Source of the DNA: Siniperca chuatsi
Lineage: Eukaryota; Chordata; Actinopteri; Centrarchiformes; Sinipercidae
Assembly (NCBI RefSeq): GCF_020085105.1
Contig: NC_058047.1
Coordinates: 1,764,501 to 1,828,500 of the forward strand
DNA length: 64,000 nt
Direction: 5' to 3'
Shown here: positions 23,309-34,234 of the stretch, piece after piece
How the letters are laid out: each line of letters opens with the position of its first letter
How positions within the stretch are numbered: the first letter of the stretch is position 1
Program-made: the position numbers and the translations under genes
Notes under the pieces: model-generated
What the model saw: the letters and a program-made list of their open reading frames with translations, nothing else
The model's database searches: none
Told to the model about the DNA's origin: nothing

Positions 23309-23334
23309 GTTGTTGGACTCTGAGCAGCACTGAT
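23309..23334 (-). pseudogene. IFIT exon 2 relic, second copy
   Basis: Same ~20-bp remnant and acceptor as at 19872, carried along in the tandem unit. Confidence 0.7.
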
Positions 23335-23649
23335 GGAGAATAAAAATAACAAATATTAAAACTCATCATACAGTACGCTCTGAAGGGTGCTATGTTTGGA
23401 GAACGACGGTTCATGTCATGTGGAGGGAAGGAAGGAATAAACAAAGTAAGGAAAAGTTAACGCACCAGTAGTAAGGCAATAAAAAAGTAAAAGTGAAATA
23501 TTAAAGAGTGAATAAGGGAAGTAATGGATGAAGAATTTTATTTTCATGATTCTTGACTTTTACAGGACTTGCTTTTTATTTTTATTTTCTCTTACTATGT
23601 TCATTGTTAAAGGGACAGTTCAGCCCAAAATCAAAATTCTATATTTTTC

Positions 23650-24145
23650 TGCTCTTGCTTCGGGTTCGCTGGCACAATGTCAGTGATGTCCAACTTCTAC
23701 TTCGCTTTAAATGATGTGATGTTGTTGAGAAGGTGTAACATGAAATGTTCATAATGAAACCGAAACAAATTTCAGTTATGGGACATTTGCTTATAAAGCT
23801 TAATATTTACGCGTGCAATGCTTTTGTCATTTAGCCAACAAAACCACAGCATTACAGTCAGACTTCATTACACTTTTGTGCAAAAGACTTTCATAAAGCC
23901 CTCACAACATTGTAAATCACATCTTGACAGCAGCGTGTGACGTTTTGCTGCAGCATCCTCAGGACCAGATGAGTCTGACGGGAAAACTTTCCTCAGTACT
24001 CACAATGAAGTTTCACACATTGCAGTGGATACATCAATTGTTAATCAGTCTCATTGTTTACATTTTACTTGGAATAAAATAAAAACCTCAAAATTGAAAA
24101 CAACTCCTTATGAAAGCGATGAAAATCCTCCTTTTGTTCAGTCTA
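23650..24145 (-). promoter_or_regulatory. Orphan IFIT promoter copy with ISRE
   Basis: ISRE GAAACCGAAAC at 23756-23766 with no exon 1 and only the 20-bp relic downstream. Confidence 0.7.
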
Positions 24146-24790
24146 AAGGCGCCTTGACTTTCGTTTCCCGTGAATGGAAACCTACAGCCACATATCTGTC
24201 ACACCTCCAGCCAGCTCATAACATTCTTCATGGTATTTCTGGTTCACCTTGCCACGTACCAACGGTCTCTGTCTTTCCAGATCGAGCCACTCCCTCCTGC
24301 CCTGCAGTAACCCGTTTCCTGCCGTTTCCCTCACCTGACCTTCCCCACCCATTCATTCACCTGCTTCTCATTTTCCAATCAGCCACAGTACTTATCCCGG
24401 GTCATCTCAACTCATTCCATGCCCCAGTGGTATACTCAGGCTGTCTGAGGGGCAGGGGCAAGGGCGAAAAAGCACAAGGATGCAGTGCCATATAGGCGTT
24501 TTCTCCACTGGAAGGGCATCTCAGAGGGCACTTTTTGCAGCTTTTATTTTTCGAACATGGGGGAACAGATGGGTGTCTGAGGGGCAGGGTCAGGGGCAAG
24601 GGCAAGGGAAGGGGCAGGGGCAGAGGCAGGTGCATGTGCAAGGGCAGGTGCAGGTGCATGGGCAGGTATCGGTGCAGGTGTAGGGGCAAGGGCAGGTTTA
24701 GGGGCAGGGGCGAAAAAGCACAAGGATGCAGTGCCATATAGGCGTTTTCTCCACTGGAAGGGCATCTCAGAGGGCCCTGTCCTCAGAGGG
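24146..24790. repeat. VNTR-bearing LTR-like repeat, copy 5 (doubled)
   Basis: Paralogue of 20710-21355. A short minisatellite lies near 24455 and a longer one at 24580-24710. Confidence 0.75.
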
Positions 24791-25367
24791 CCAAGCCTTG
24801 TTCTGATGTGTTTAAAAGCATTCACTAACCCTATGACTTGGCTGTTACGCCACTCCACCACGTATGGCTGCATCCTGATGGCTCTCTCGAGTAATCTGCA
24901 GCCAGCAGCTTTTTGTCTGCGCTGAACTTCATCAGGGTCCAGGCTTTTTCCGCGTAGATCTCCGGATGGAGCTCATCCTGGGATGGAGATGGGTATTTAT
25001 TCATCAGGGCGTCGACCTTCGACAGGTAAGCCTGACTCTCTGCTTGTTCTCCCAGGTGGTGGTGCAGCCAAGCCAGGTTCCCGTAGTTCACCACTAACCA
25101 GGGGCCCTCATCTGTGTTTCTCATCTGGCGGAAGGCCTCTGCAGCCCTGCTGAACAAACTCTGGGCATCTTCGGTGAACTCCAGCTTGTACTGAATGAAC
25201 CCCCGCAGGTTGTAAATGTGACCCAGCCAGCTGTTTCCCTCCTTGGTGCCGATGTCTTCCAACTTGTCCCTGAGTCGTACAAGTTTGGACCTGCCAGGGT
25301 CCAGATCTCAGGTGAAGTGGCACTGCAGGGCCTCCAGTTTGGACTCCAGTGTTGTCGGACTCTGAGC
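24791..25367 (-). pseudogene. IFIT-4: truncated IFIT with nonsense and frameshift, joined to a gypsy LTR
   Basis: This is exon 2 homology for the first three TPRs only. A TGG to TGA change (25308-25310) stops the frame in the HFTW motif near residue 24. One base is missing near 24889 (CTCGAGTAATC against CTCGAAGTAATC). The 3' end fuses to the VNTR repeat as in IFIT-2 and -3. At the 5' end the exon breaks after GGACTCTGAGC at 25367 and meets gypsy LTR sequence (TGCACTATAAAG), so acceptor, intron, exon 1 and promoter are all lost. Confidence 0.85.
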
Positions 25368-26001
25368 TGCACTATAAAGCCACACTCCACCCGTTCACTC
25401 ACTGTCTGGTCTCAAATCTACCATTTGGTTCGACCTGACTAACTTCACTACTGAAGATTCCCCGCGTACTTTGGACTCCCCTCAGCCTGTGTGTGTGTGT
25501 CTTCGTCTCGTGGTTCTCCTGCTACCCATCTCCTCCAGTGTACAGAACGGACTACTCCAACAGATAAGACTCTATAGACATTCCTAGCTCCCGCCCACAT
25601 TGTCTACTGTTTTTGCTCTACCTGTGTTCAGCATATTGTTGCAATAAACTCCCTCGTCACTGCACTTACCTCCGTGATCTGTGTCTGCCTGTTGACAGAA
25701 GACCAGACCTCAACCCATCTGGAAATGGAGCGCTCCATTCCCACCGCGGAAAATCCTTACGAAGGTTGGTCAGCGCCCTTTCAGCGGCTCTGTCTCTGGA
25801 TCCCCACCAACAATCTGCCTCTGCCAGTCCCATGGCCCTTCCCCCCAGCTATTCGGGTGGGGCGGAAGGATGTAGCGGTTTTCTGCTTCAAGTTTCCCTG
25901 TACGTTGAGATGCACTCGTAAAGATTCACCACCGAATGAGCTAAAGTGGCCTTTCTCATTTCCCTCCTCTCCTGAAGAGCGTTGCTCTGGGCTCAAACCC
26001 T

Positions 26002-27270
26002 TTGGAGCTCACAATCCCCCTGATCAACTCTTTTTCTAACTTCTCATCTCACTTCCAGGAAGTGTTCGGTCTCGCCACCGGGGACCTGGCCATCTCCGAT
26101 CAGCTCTTCTGCCTGCGGCACGGCAGTTCATCGGCGAGTGACTACACCCTGCAATTCTGCACGCTAGCGACTGCTAGCAGGTGGAATGAGACTGCGCTGA
26201 TAACTGCTTACCGCCAAGGTCTAAACTCCCAACTCTGCCAAAGGATGGTAATCTACGATAACAGCATTGGATTCAAAACTTTCATGCAGAAAACCGTGAA
26301 AATCGCTCAGTTACTGACCGCATGTCAACCAGAGCAAACAGCTAATTCACCGCTCTCACCCGAAGCCTGTCCTCCAGTACCAGAGCCCATGCAACTCGAC
26401 ACCCACCGGCTCTCTCCCCAAGAATGTGCACGTCGTCTGACCCAGGGCTGGTGCTCGTATTGTGGGGCTCCTGGGCACCAGATCAGAGCATGCCCAACCC
26501 GTCCTCCACGTCCTGCGGTGAGTACCATTCCCAGTTACCCTGCCATTTCAAAATTAACCCTTCTTGAGGTCCAACTACTCACCTCACATTCTGTCATTGC
26601 AGTACGTGCCCTCCTTGACCAAGGCTCCTCCGGCAACTTCATCTCGCCGTTGTTATTGAGACGCCTAGAGTTACCGTTTCTACGTCACGCAGAGTTAAAA
26701 ATAGAAACCATTCAGGGAAAACCGCTGGGACATGGAAGAATTAAATATCAATCACCGCCCATCACCCTACATGTAGGTTGTCTGCACAGAGAACAAATCT
26801 CCTTCTTGGTACTGGAGGGACCCACCGTAGACATCATCCTGGGATGCCCATGGCTCGCTCAACATTCTCCGGAAGTCAGATGGGAGTCCAGCGAGATTCT
26901 GCAGTGGAGTCCAGCCTGCCTTCGACAGTGTATCTCCTCCGTTCCCAAACCTCTGGTCAGTCACTCCCCCGTCCATGTACATTCCACCCGAGTGGAGAGT
27001 CCTGACCCACCGCCAGACCTCGACATCCCATCTGACTATGTGGCGTTCCAGGATGTCTTCAGCAAACAGGCAGCCACCCTCTTACCACCACATCGGCCAT
27101 GGGACTGTGCCATTGTTCTGCTGCCTGGGGCAACACCTCACCCGCGGCGTCAAGCTTCTTCTTTGTGGGTAAGAAGGACGGAGGCTTGCGGCCTTGCATC
27201 GACTTCCGGACCCTCGACAGCCAACTGTCAAGCTCCCCTATCCTCTTCCTCTGGTCCCTGCTGCCCTTGA
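26002..27270 (+). pseudogene. Gypsy-1 gag-protease-RT N-terminal ORF
   Basis: The 422-codon frame holds late gag (DYTLQF... region), a CCHC zinc knuckle (CSYCGAPGHQIRAC, 26452-26493) and an aspartic protease motif altered to LLDQGSSG (usually D-S/T-G) near 26617. The start of RT ([13 protein letters not shown]) follows. The frame then shifts, because the [11 protein letters not shown] block is in another frame (27099-27401). The earlier gag at 25725-26000 is also frame-shifted. Confidence 0.8.
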
Positions 27271-27397
27271 GGAACTCCGTGGGGCTCGCATTTTCACCAA
27301 GCTGGATCTGCGGAGTGCCTACAACCTCGTTTGAATCTGGGAGGGGGACGAATGGAAGACAGCATTCATCACCCCTTCGGGCCACTACGAATACCTG

Positions 27398-28236
27398 GTG
27401 ATGCCATACAGACTGTCCAACACTCCAGCTGTCTTCCAGGGCTTCATGATCGAGGTGTTCGGGGAGTATCTCCACCGCTTTGTGATCGTCTACATCGATG
27501 ACATTCTCATCTACTTCCGGAACTTGGCTGAACATCGCCACCACGTCACGCAGGTCCTCCAACAGCTCAGGAAACATCAGCTCTATCTGAAGCTCGAGAA
27601 GTGCGAGTTCCATCGCCCCACGGTCCAGTTCCTCGGGTACATCATCAGCGCAGAGGGCATCCAAATGGACCAGGGGAACATCCACGCCATCCAAAACTGG
27701 CCTCTTCCTCAAACAGTTAAGGAGCTCCAACGTTTCCTCGGGTTTGCAAACTTCTACCGCAGATTCATTAAGAATTTCAGTTTCATGTCTTCTCCTCTCA
27801 CCTCCCTGCTCCGTCGTAAGCTCAAGTCACTGTCCTGGAACCCCGAAGCTCGAGCCGCGTTTGAAGAGCTAAAGAAAGCCTTCTGCACTGCTCCCGTTCT
27901 CACCCATCCAAATCCGGACCTCCCTTTTATTGTTGAAGTGGACGCCGCCACCACCGGTGCGGGAGCAGTGCTATCCCAATGCCACGGACAGCCTCCTCAA
28001 CTCCATCCTTGCGCCTTTTTCTCCAAGAAGCTGTCCCCGGCGGAGTGGAATTACGACATCAGCAACCGGGAGCTGCTGGTGATCAAGTTGGCACTGGAAG
28101 AGTGGAGGCATTGGCTCGAGGGAGCTAATCACTCGTTCTCCGTCATCACCGACCATAAGAACCTCTGTTCCGCCAAAAGGTTTAACCTGCGGCAATCCCG
28201 CTGGGCCCTCTTCTTCACCCGTTTCCACTTCACCAT
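27398..28236 (+). pseudogene. Gypsy-1 reverse transcriptase and RNase H fragment
   Basis: The RT palm motif YIDD (27491-27502) and the RNase H start ([14 protein letters not shown]) are in one open frame, reaching TDHKNL and beyond. The ORF then runs into unrelated IFIT-flank sequence and stops at 28279. Ty3/gypsy RT of the chromovirus type is likely, but the chromodomain and integrase are absent. Confidence 0.82.
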
Positions 28237-28539
28237 CAAAACCACAGCATTACAGTCAGACGTCATTACTCTTTTGTAAAGTGCAATAAATCCCTCACAA
28301 CACTGTAATTCTCATCTTGACAGCAGCGTGTGACGTTTTGCTGCAGCATTCTCAGGACCAGATGAGTCTGACGGGAAAACTTTCCTCAGTACTCACAAAG
28401 AAGTTTCACACATTGCAGTGGATACATCAATTGTTAATCAGTCTCATTGTTTACATTTTACTTGGAATAAAATAAAAACATCAAAATTGAAAATAACTCC
28501 TTATGAAAGCGATGAAAATCCTCCTTTTGTTCAGTCTTA
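28237..28539. other. IFIT far-upstream block (no promoter attached)
   Basis: This is the same conserved block as 16954-17253, here joined on its left directly to gypsy RNase H sequence. The ISRE promoter, exon 1 and intron that normally precede it are missing, apparently replaced by the gypsy element. Confidence 0.7.
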
Positions 28540-28798
28540 AGGCGCCTTGACTTTCGTTTCCCATGAATGGAAACCTACAGCCACATATCTGTCACACCTC
28601 CAGCCAGATCATAACATTCTTCATGTTATTTCCGGTTCACCTAGGGGCAGGTGCAGGGGCAGATGCAGGTGTAGGGGCAGGTGCAGGGGCAGGTGTAGGT
28701 GCAGGTGCAGGGGCAGGGAGAAAATGCACAAGGATGCAGTGCCATATAAGCGTTTTCTCCCCTGGAACGTCATCTCAGAGGGCCCTGTCCTCAGAGGG
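28540..28798. repeat. VNTR-bearing LTR-like repeat, copy 6a
   Basis: The left part is shortened: it jumps from TTATTTCCGGTTCACCTA into the minisatellite (28644-28718). The right part is short and then meets an IFIT fragment. Confidence 0.7.
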
Positions 28799-28982
28799 CC
28801 CAGCCCTGTCTTGCTGTGTTGAGAAGCATTCACTAACCCTATGACTTGGCTGGTACGCCACTCCACCCTGTCTGGTTGCATCTTGATGGCTCTCTTGAAG
28901 TAATCTGCAGCCAGCAGATTTTTGTCTGCACTGAACGTCATCAGGATCCAGGCTTTTTCCGCGTAGATCTCCAGATGGAGCT
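28799..28982 (-). pseudogene. IFIT exon 2 internal fragment A
   Basis: About 184 bp of exon 2 (third TPR and the divergent SQVIGLVNASQH segment) remain. Both ends are cut, and the right end joins the repeat at GGAGCTCCGGATGTTATTTC. Fragment B at 49738-49922 has the matching junction. Confidence 0.75.
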
Positions 28983-29370
28983 CCGGATGTTATTTCTGGT
29001 TCACCTTGCCACATACCAACTCTCTCTGTCATTCCAGATCGAGCCACTCCCTCCAGTCCTGCAGTAAGGGACACTGGAAGGGCATCTCAGAGGGCACTTT
29101 TTGCAGCTTTTATTTTTCGAACATGGGGGCACAGGTGGGACGATCACCCCCAGAGTCCAATATGGTGCCTTTCCAGCTATTTATTCTAGTATCTTTGTGG
29201 GCCCTCCTCAAATGAGGGCCCTGCATTCTCAGTCCCGTTTGTCCCCCCAGTCCTATGCCCCTGGTTCTGCCTGTTCTATTACCTTCAGTAAACAGAACTT
29301 TGATGTTACCTGCCTGTCTTGTGTCATACTTCTGAGTTCCCCACCTGCCTTTCATTATGAAAAGTTACAT
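28983..29370. repeat. VNTR-bearing LTR-like repeat, copy 6b (right end)
   Basis: From TGTTATTTCTGGTTCACC, without a minisatellite, to CTTTCATTATGAAAAGTTAC. It contains the inverted pair GGGCCCTC and GAGGGCCC around 29196-29219, able to form a short hairpin. Confidence 0.6.
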
Positions 29371-31227
29371 CTGTCTGTCAAACTAAAAATAAACAGAAAA
29401 CATTTTTGTCCTTAGAATTTTCTCCAAAGTTGATTTAAAGTTAGAAACAGTTTTTCCCCCAACTTCTCTTGAAGCTATATCTAGCAGTCTGCAGCTGTCT
29501 GCAGAGTGTTACAGGTATGAAGAGCTGGGACAGCGGTTACCTGGAGACACCTGCATTGTGACCCTCTGCTGCCGCCTACAGGTAGAACCAGGTTCAGAAT
29601 CAGAATCAGAATTAGAAATACTTTATTGATCCCCGAAGGGAAACTCTTTGTTACAGCAGCTCACCTTTATGTCAGTGCACACAGGAAAACGTAATAGCAA
29701 AAAATATAATACAATACACTATAATACAGGTCAGAAAATAGATTAAGTACAAGGAAGAAAAAGGAAAGCTAAAAGTTTGAAAAAGTAAGACGACGAGATG
29801 GAGCTACGGCAACAGGCAGCATGCACGTTGGCGCATGCGCACTAGGTTAGCTTGTGGTTACACTTCTCTTCTACACAAAAGCTCATATTTGATCATGTTT
29901 ACCTGCTCACCTGTTACCTTGGAGATATTGTTACACAGCTCTGTGTGTTTTATGCTCATCCATGTTGACTTAAAAGTTGAAAGTAAAAAAAAAACATTCT
30001 TCACCTTGGAAACACTAATTGACACATTGTCAATTTTATATCTATTCCTTTTTACCTGCAAACTGTCAGACATCTTTTCTCTAAATCTTGTATGAAATTT
30101 GAATTTCTTTTTGGCAAGTAATTTCTCCTGCTTCTAATTCTACTGCTGATGTAAAGCCCTCAGGTTTCAGCAGTGTGTATGTACAGTCACTCGCTCAAAG
30201 TTATCAATAATAAATGAATCTTAACTTGGGTTTAAATTCAGCTTTTCTGTGAAGAAAATGACTATTTAGTACCAAATGAAACCGTTATTTCCAAGAAACT
30301 TATTACGAAATCATTCTAAAATCTCAGACACTTTTTGGATGATTAAACAAATGTTTTCCTTCCTTTAAAGTTTCCAGATTAAATGTCGGCAGTGGCTTTC
30401 AAAAGTCTTAGTTTGACTGACGTCCACCAGTGCCCTGTGTACTGTAACCACCAACACAAAAAACTTAAAGAAGACTTTTTAGTGTACATCATGTATATTT
30501 AATAGTATTAGTATTGTGTACAACTGAGACACAGCTTAACATACTTTCTAAGAATTCAATCAGTTGAATCTGGCGATAACATTCAGGTTATACATCAAAG
30601 TAACTATTACATCACCAATCAGAGAGGTTTATATGTCACCACTCCAAAGCTTACAGCAAAGCAAATTTCAGACAGAGTGTATAATGTTCTCATACAAACC
30701 TAAAATACAGTGCTAAGGAAAATAATAAACACAGCAGGAATATAGTAAATACCACGGTTACTTGTAAGTTAAGAAAAGGAACATCTGATCAAAATCTATT
30801 TGAACTAATAATGTAATTTACTGAATTATGTAATGACATTTGAACATGTCCACAGTGGATGTTATTTAAAGGACCACGCCAGTGTTACTGAATGATTCAA
30901 TCTGTTTCATACAGATCGAGTACACTACTGCTGACAGTTTCTCGGTGCAAATGTATAGTTAGTTTCAGTGGAATCACCCTCAGAGGATTCACTTGCAGGG
31001 TGAAGTAAATCTGGACCAAACTTGACTTAATGTCACTGCGATCAGTGGGTCTTCACTGTAAGTTTCTCACTTCCATTTTTATTTTATTTTAAGAAGTAAT
31101 CTTTTCCACAATTTCCACAAGTTTTCCTAATGTGCATGTAATCAAATTAATGAGTAAGTAAAGATTTTTTTAGGTAAGGGAATACCTACATTTCTTTCTG
31201 GATTTAGAACCAGTTCTGTTAAAAACT
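29371..31227. other. IFIT-5 downstream spacer with PRPF38A-derived segments
   Basis: No gene is seen. Segments at about 29960-30110 and 30195-30420 are diverged copies of PRPF38A intron 9 and 3' UTR/flank (compare 11803-11896, 12176-12250 and 12470-12740). From about 30400 the sequence matches the IFIT-1 3' UTR, including the ATTAAA signal (- strand) near 30505. A ~320-bp block at 30845-31165, absent from IFIT-1, follows. Confidence 0.65.
29595..29848 (-). mobile_element. Short LINE-tail-derived insertion
   Basis: CAGAATCAGAATCAGAATTA then CTTTATTGATCCCCGAAGG is, on the - strand, the 3' tail of an abundant fish non-LTR element. The insertion interrupts AACCAGGTT...ACTGTCTGG, which is continuous in other units. 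A shared copy lies at 50580-50812, linking these two units. Confidence 0.65.
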
Positions 31228-32333
31228 CTATGGCTCTTGCAGGTTCGCCAGAAACTCCTCTATTTCTCTACACATTCGGTCCCTGCCTCTGTTTTTAATC
31301 TTCTCCAGAGCTGTGATGCTTTTCTCACAAAAGAAGGATTGTTGCGGTATTGCAGCCACCTTCATGTGATATTTTACTGACCCGTCACTATCCTCTAAAT
31401 TGAAGTATAAATAGTTTGCATAGTTGTTGTAAAGCATCTGTTTGTCTGCAGGTTCCAGGTCGCTTTCTAGCAGTTCCTGGTATATCGCCTCAGCTTCAGC
31501 CAGATTTGACTTTGCGTATATATTTGCGAGGTCTATTTTCTTCACAAATGAAGAATGAGGGTAAAGAGAAATCACCTCCTTATGGAGACTGATTGCTCTG
31601 TCTATCACGCCTTGTTCTGGGCAACTTTCCTCGGAAGATGTGATCTTCCATTTGTAGCAGAGTGCAGCACATGACTTCAGATAACGTACATCTGGATGGT
31701 TTTCCAGAGCCTCCTCTGCCAAATCAATGGCCTCATCAACAGATACATATTTCTTGTAAACCCATAGTAATGCTTTCATACCGCTGCAGCTGATGACGGG
31801 ATTTCTCAAAACCTGTCTGCCTAACTCACGCGCTTCATCTTTGATTCTTTTTCCTTTCTTAGCACATTGCTCAAGGTAATGAACGGCGAGGTGCAAGCTC
31901 TCTGGATCCTGTTCCTTGGCGATTCTCATTTTCTCCAAGACGTTAGCTTCCAGCTCTTTGTTGCTGTGATTAAAGGGACTGCCTAATGCTAACATATGGC
32001 CGGTGTGCCACTCCACCATGCCTGGCTGCATCCTGATGGCTCTCTCGAAGTAATCTGCAGCCTTTTTGTCTTTGATGCACTTCATCAGGGTCCAGGTTTT
32101 TTCCGCGTAGATCTCCGGATGGAGCTCGTCCTGGGATGGAGATGGGTATTTATTCATCAGGGCGTCGACCTTCGACAGGTAAGCCTGACTCTCTGCTTGT
32201 TCTCCCAGGTGGTGGTGCAGCCAAGCCAGGTTCCCATAGATCACCACTAACCAGGGGCCCTCATCTGTGTTTCTCATCTGGCGGAAGGCCTCTGCAGCCC
32301 TGCTGAACAAACTCTGGGCGTCTTCGGTGAACC
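31228..32333 (-). pseudogene. IFIT-5: IFIT lacking the N-terminal part and promoter
   Basis: The frame is open from the FTEDAQSLFSRAAEAFRQ motif to the normal C-terminus ANLQEP (stop 31228), about 368 codons. At 32333 the homology stops and a scrambled IFIT fragment plus LTR-like repeat follows, so roughly the first 70 residues (start of TPR 1), exon 1 and the promoter are missing. Like IFIT-9 it has the shortened motif TLMKCIKDK in place of TLMKFSADKKLL. The in-frame extension to 32547 is repeat sequence. An internal ATG (RQMRNTDEG) could start a shorter protein if a promoter were nearby. Confidence 0.82.
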
Positions 32334-32830
32334 TCGAAGTCATCTGCAGCCAGCAGATTTTTGCACGTAGATCTCTTGATGGAGCTCCGGATGTTATTTC
32401 TGGTTCACCTTGCCACATACCAACTCTCTCTGTCATTCCAGATCGAGCCACTCCCTCCAGCCCTGCAGTAAGGGGCAGGGGCGAAAAGCACAAGGATGCA
32501 GTGCCATATAGGCGTTTTCTCCACTGGAAGGGCATCTCAGAGGGCACTTTTTGCGGCTTTTATTTTTCAAACATGGGGGCACAGGTGGGACGATCTCCCC
32601 CAGAGTCCACTATGGTGCCCTGCCAGCTATTCATTCTAGTATCTTTGTGGGCCCTCCTCAAATGAGGGCCCTGCATACTCAGTCCCGTTTGTCCCCCCAG
32701 TCCTATGCCCCTGGTTCTGCCTGTTAAATTACCTTCAGTAAACAGAACTTTGATGTTACCTGCCTGTCTTGTGTCTTACTTCTGAGTTCCCCGCCTGCCT
32801 TTCATTATGAAAAGTTACATCTGTCTGTCA
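32334..32830. repeat. Scrambled IFIT fragment and VNTR-type repeat, copy 7
   Basis: 32334-32390 is a shortened IFIT exon 2 piece (CTCGAAGTCATCTGCAGCC...) ending at the same GGAGCTCCGGATGTTATTTC junction as fragment A. The repeat follows with no real minisatellite (one GGGGCAGGGGC near 32472), then the right end. Confidence 0.65.
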
Positions 32831-33435
32831 AACTAAAATATCTTTGTCCTTAAAATTTTCTCCAAAGTTAGAAACAGTTTTCCCCCCAACTTCTCTTGAA
32901 GCTATATTTAGCAGTCTGCGGCTGTCTGTAGAGTGTTACAGGTATGAAGAGCTGGGACAGCGGTTACCTGGAGACACCTGCATTGTGACGCTCTGCTGCC
33001 GCCTACAGGTGGAACCAGGTTACTGTCTGGTTACACTTCTCTCCTCGACACAAAAGCTCATATTTGATCATGTTCACCTGCTCACCTGTTACCTTGGAGA
33101 TATTGTTACACAGCTGTATGTGTTTTATGCTCATCCATGTTGACGTAAAAGTTGAAAGTAAAAAAAAACATTCTTCACCTTGGAAACAGTAGTTGACACA
33201 TCATTGTCAATTTTATATCTTTTCCTTTTTACCTGCAAACTGTCAGACATCTTTTCTCTAAATCTTGTATGAAATTTGAATTTATTTTTGGCAAGTAATT
33301 TCTCCTGCTTCTAATTCTACTGCTGATGTAAAGCCCTCAGGTTTAGGTGCAGTGTGTATGTACAGACACTCGCTCCATCTGTACCCTTTCAGACACATTC
33401 TGTGGTTCAAACCCTCTGAGATAGAAACATCTAAT

Positions 33436-34234
33436 CAGAATCAGAATCAGATCGGAATCAGAAATACTTTATTGATCCCCGACAGGAAACTCTTTTGCTA
33501 CAGCGGCTTGCTATCACGTCAGTGCACACAGGAATAGAAGTACTAGGCAAAGAAATATAATACACTATATCAGGTCAGATAATAAATTAAGTACCAAATA
33601 GGTATAAGTATAAAATAAAATAAGTGTGAAGTACAAAGTGGGTTTACCGGCTGATGATAATAATATGGTATAAAGTACTAGTGCATGAACTGCCAAGTTA
33701 AGTGTAGCTTATTTATAATGAGACGGAGGATATTGCACAGCAGTAATAGAGGTATGAATAAATATCAATATCAATAAATAGGGAATTTAAGTATATTTCC
33801 CAGGAGTATTAACACAGGATATTGCACAATTATGTCAAGTATTGCATAGATGTAATGATCAATGCCCAGTTTAATGACTTAGGGTCATACAGACTGACAC
33901 TTAGAGGGAGGAGTTAAAGAGTCTGATGGCCACAGGCAGGAATGACTTCCTGTGGCGCTCTGTGGTGCTTTTTGGGGGGATGAGTCTTCCGCTGAAGTTG
34001 CTCCTTTGTTTGACCAGCAAGTCATGGAGTGGGTGGGAGACGCTGTCCAAGATGGTGTGTAGTTTGGCCAGCATCCTCCTCTCTGACACCACCGCCAGAG
34101 AGTCCAGCTCCACCCCCACAATGTCACTGACCTTACGGATCAGTTTGTTGAGTCTTTTAGTGTCCGCTACCCTCAACCTGCTGCCCCAGCATGCAACAGC
34201 ATAAAAGATAACCACTGGCCACCACAGACTCATA
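33436..34234 (-). mobile_element. 5'-truncated non-LTR retrotransposon (LINE) copy 1
   Basis: A direct repeat AAACATCTAAT flanks it (33425-33435 and 34235-34245), the target-site duplication. On the - strand it has the C-terminal end of ORF2 (33901-34230), then a 3' UTR ending in TGATTCTGATTCTGATT repeats. Units without the insertion (for example near 51221) have a single AAACATCTAAT. Confidence 0.85.
33901..34230 (-). pseudogene. LINE ORF2 C-terminal fragment
   Basis: About 110 codons include YAVACWGSRL, RLNKLIRKVSDIVG and KSFLPVAIRLFNSSL, the conserved tail of RT polyproteins of fish CR1/L2/Rex1-type elements. The endonuclease and RT catalytic parts are missing because of 5' truncation. 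Confidence 0.7.

Larger units (their letters stand above)
21938..25367. repeat. 3.43-kb tandem unit, copy 2
   Basis: Near-identical repeat of 18503-21937, offset about 3434 bp. Differences seen include one base lost in the intron (AAAAAGT run), a 2-base CA insertion near 22953, and the single-base deletion and nonsense change in IFIT-4. Confidence 0.88.
25368..28236 (+). mobile_element. Ty3/gypsy retrotransposon remnant 1 (LTR, gag, partial pol)
   Basis: The LTR is 5'-truncated and runs to about 25697 (ending TGTTGACA), with TATAAAG near 25373 and AATAAA near 25644. A gag start ATG follows at 25725. Gag-protease-RT-RNase H follow on +, in several frames. The element is cut inside RNase H at about 28236, where IFIT far-upstream sequence (AAACCACAGCATTACAG) resumes. 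Integrase and the 3' LTR are missing. Confidence 0.85.

Noticed and set aside
27059-27730. 223-codon antisense ORF across gypsy-1 RT
   Set aside because: Shadow of RT codon use. The + strand encodes YIDD and RNase H motifs.
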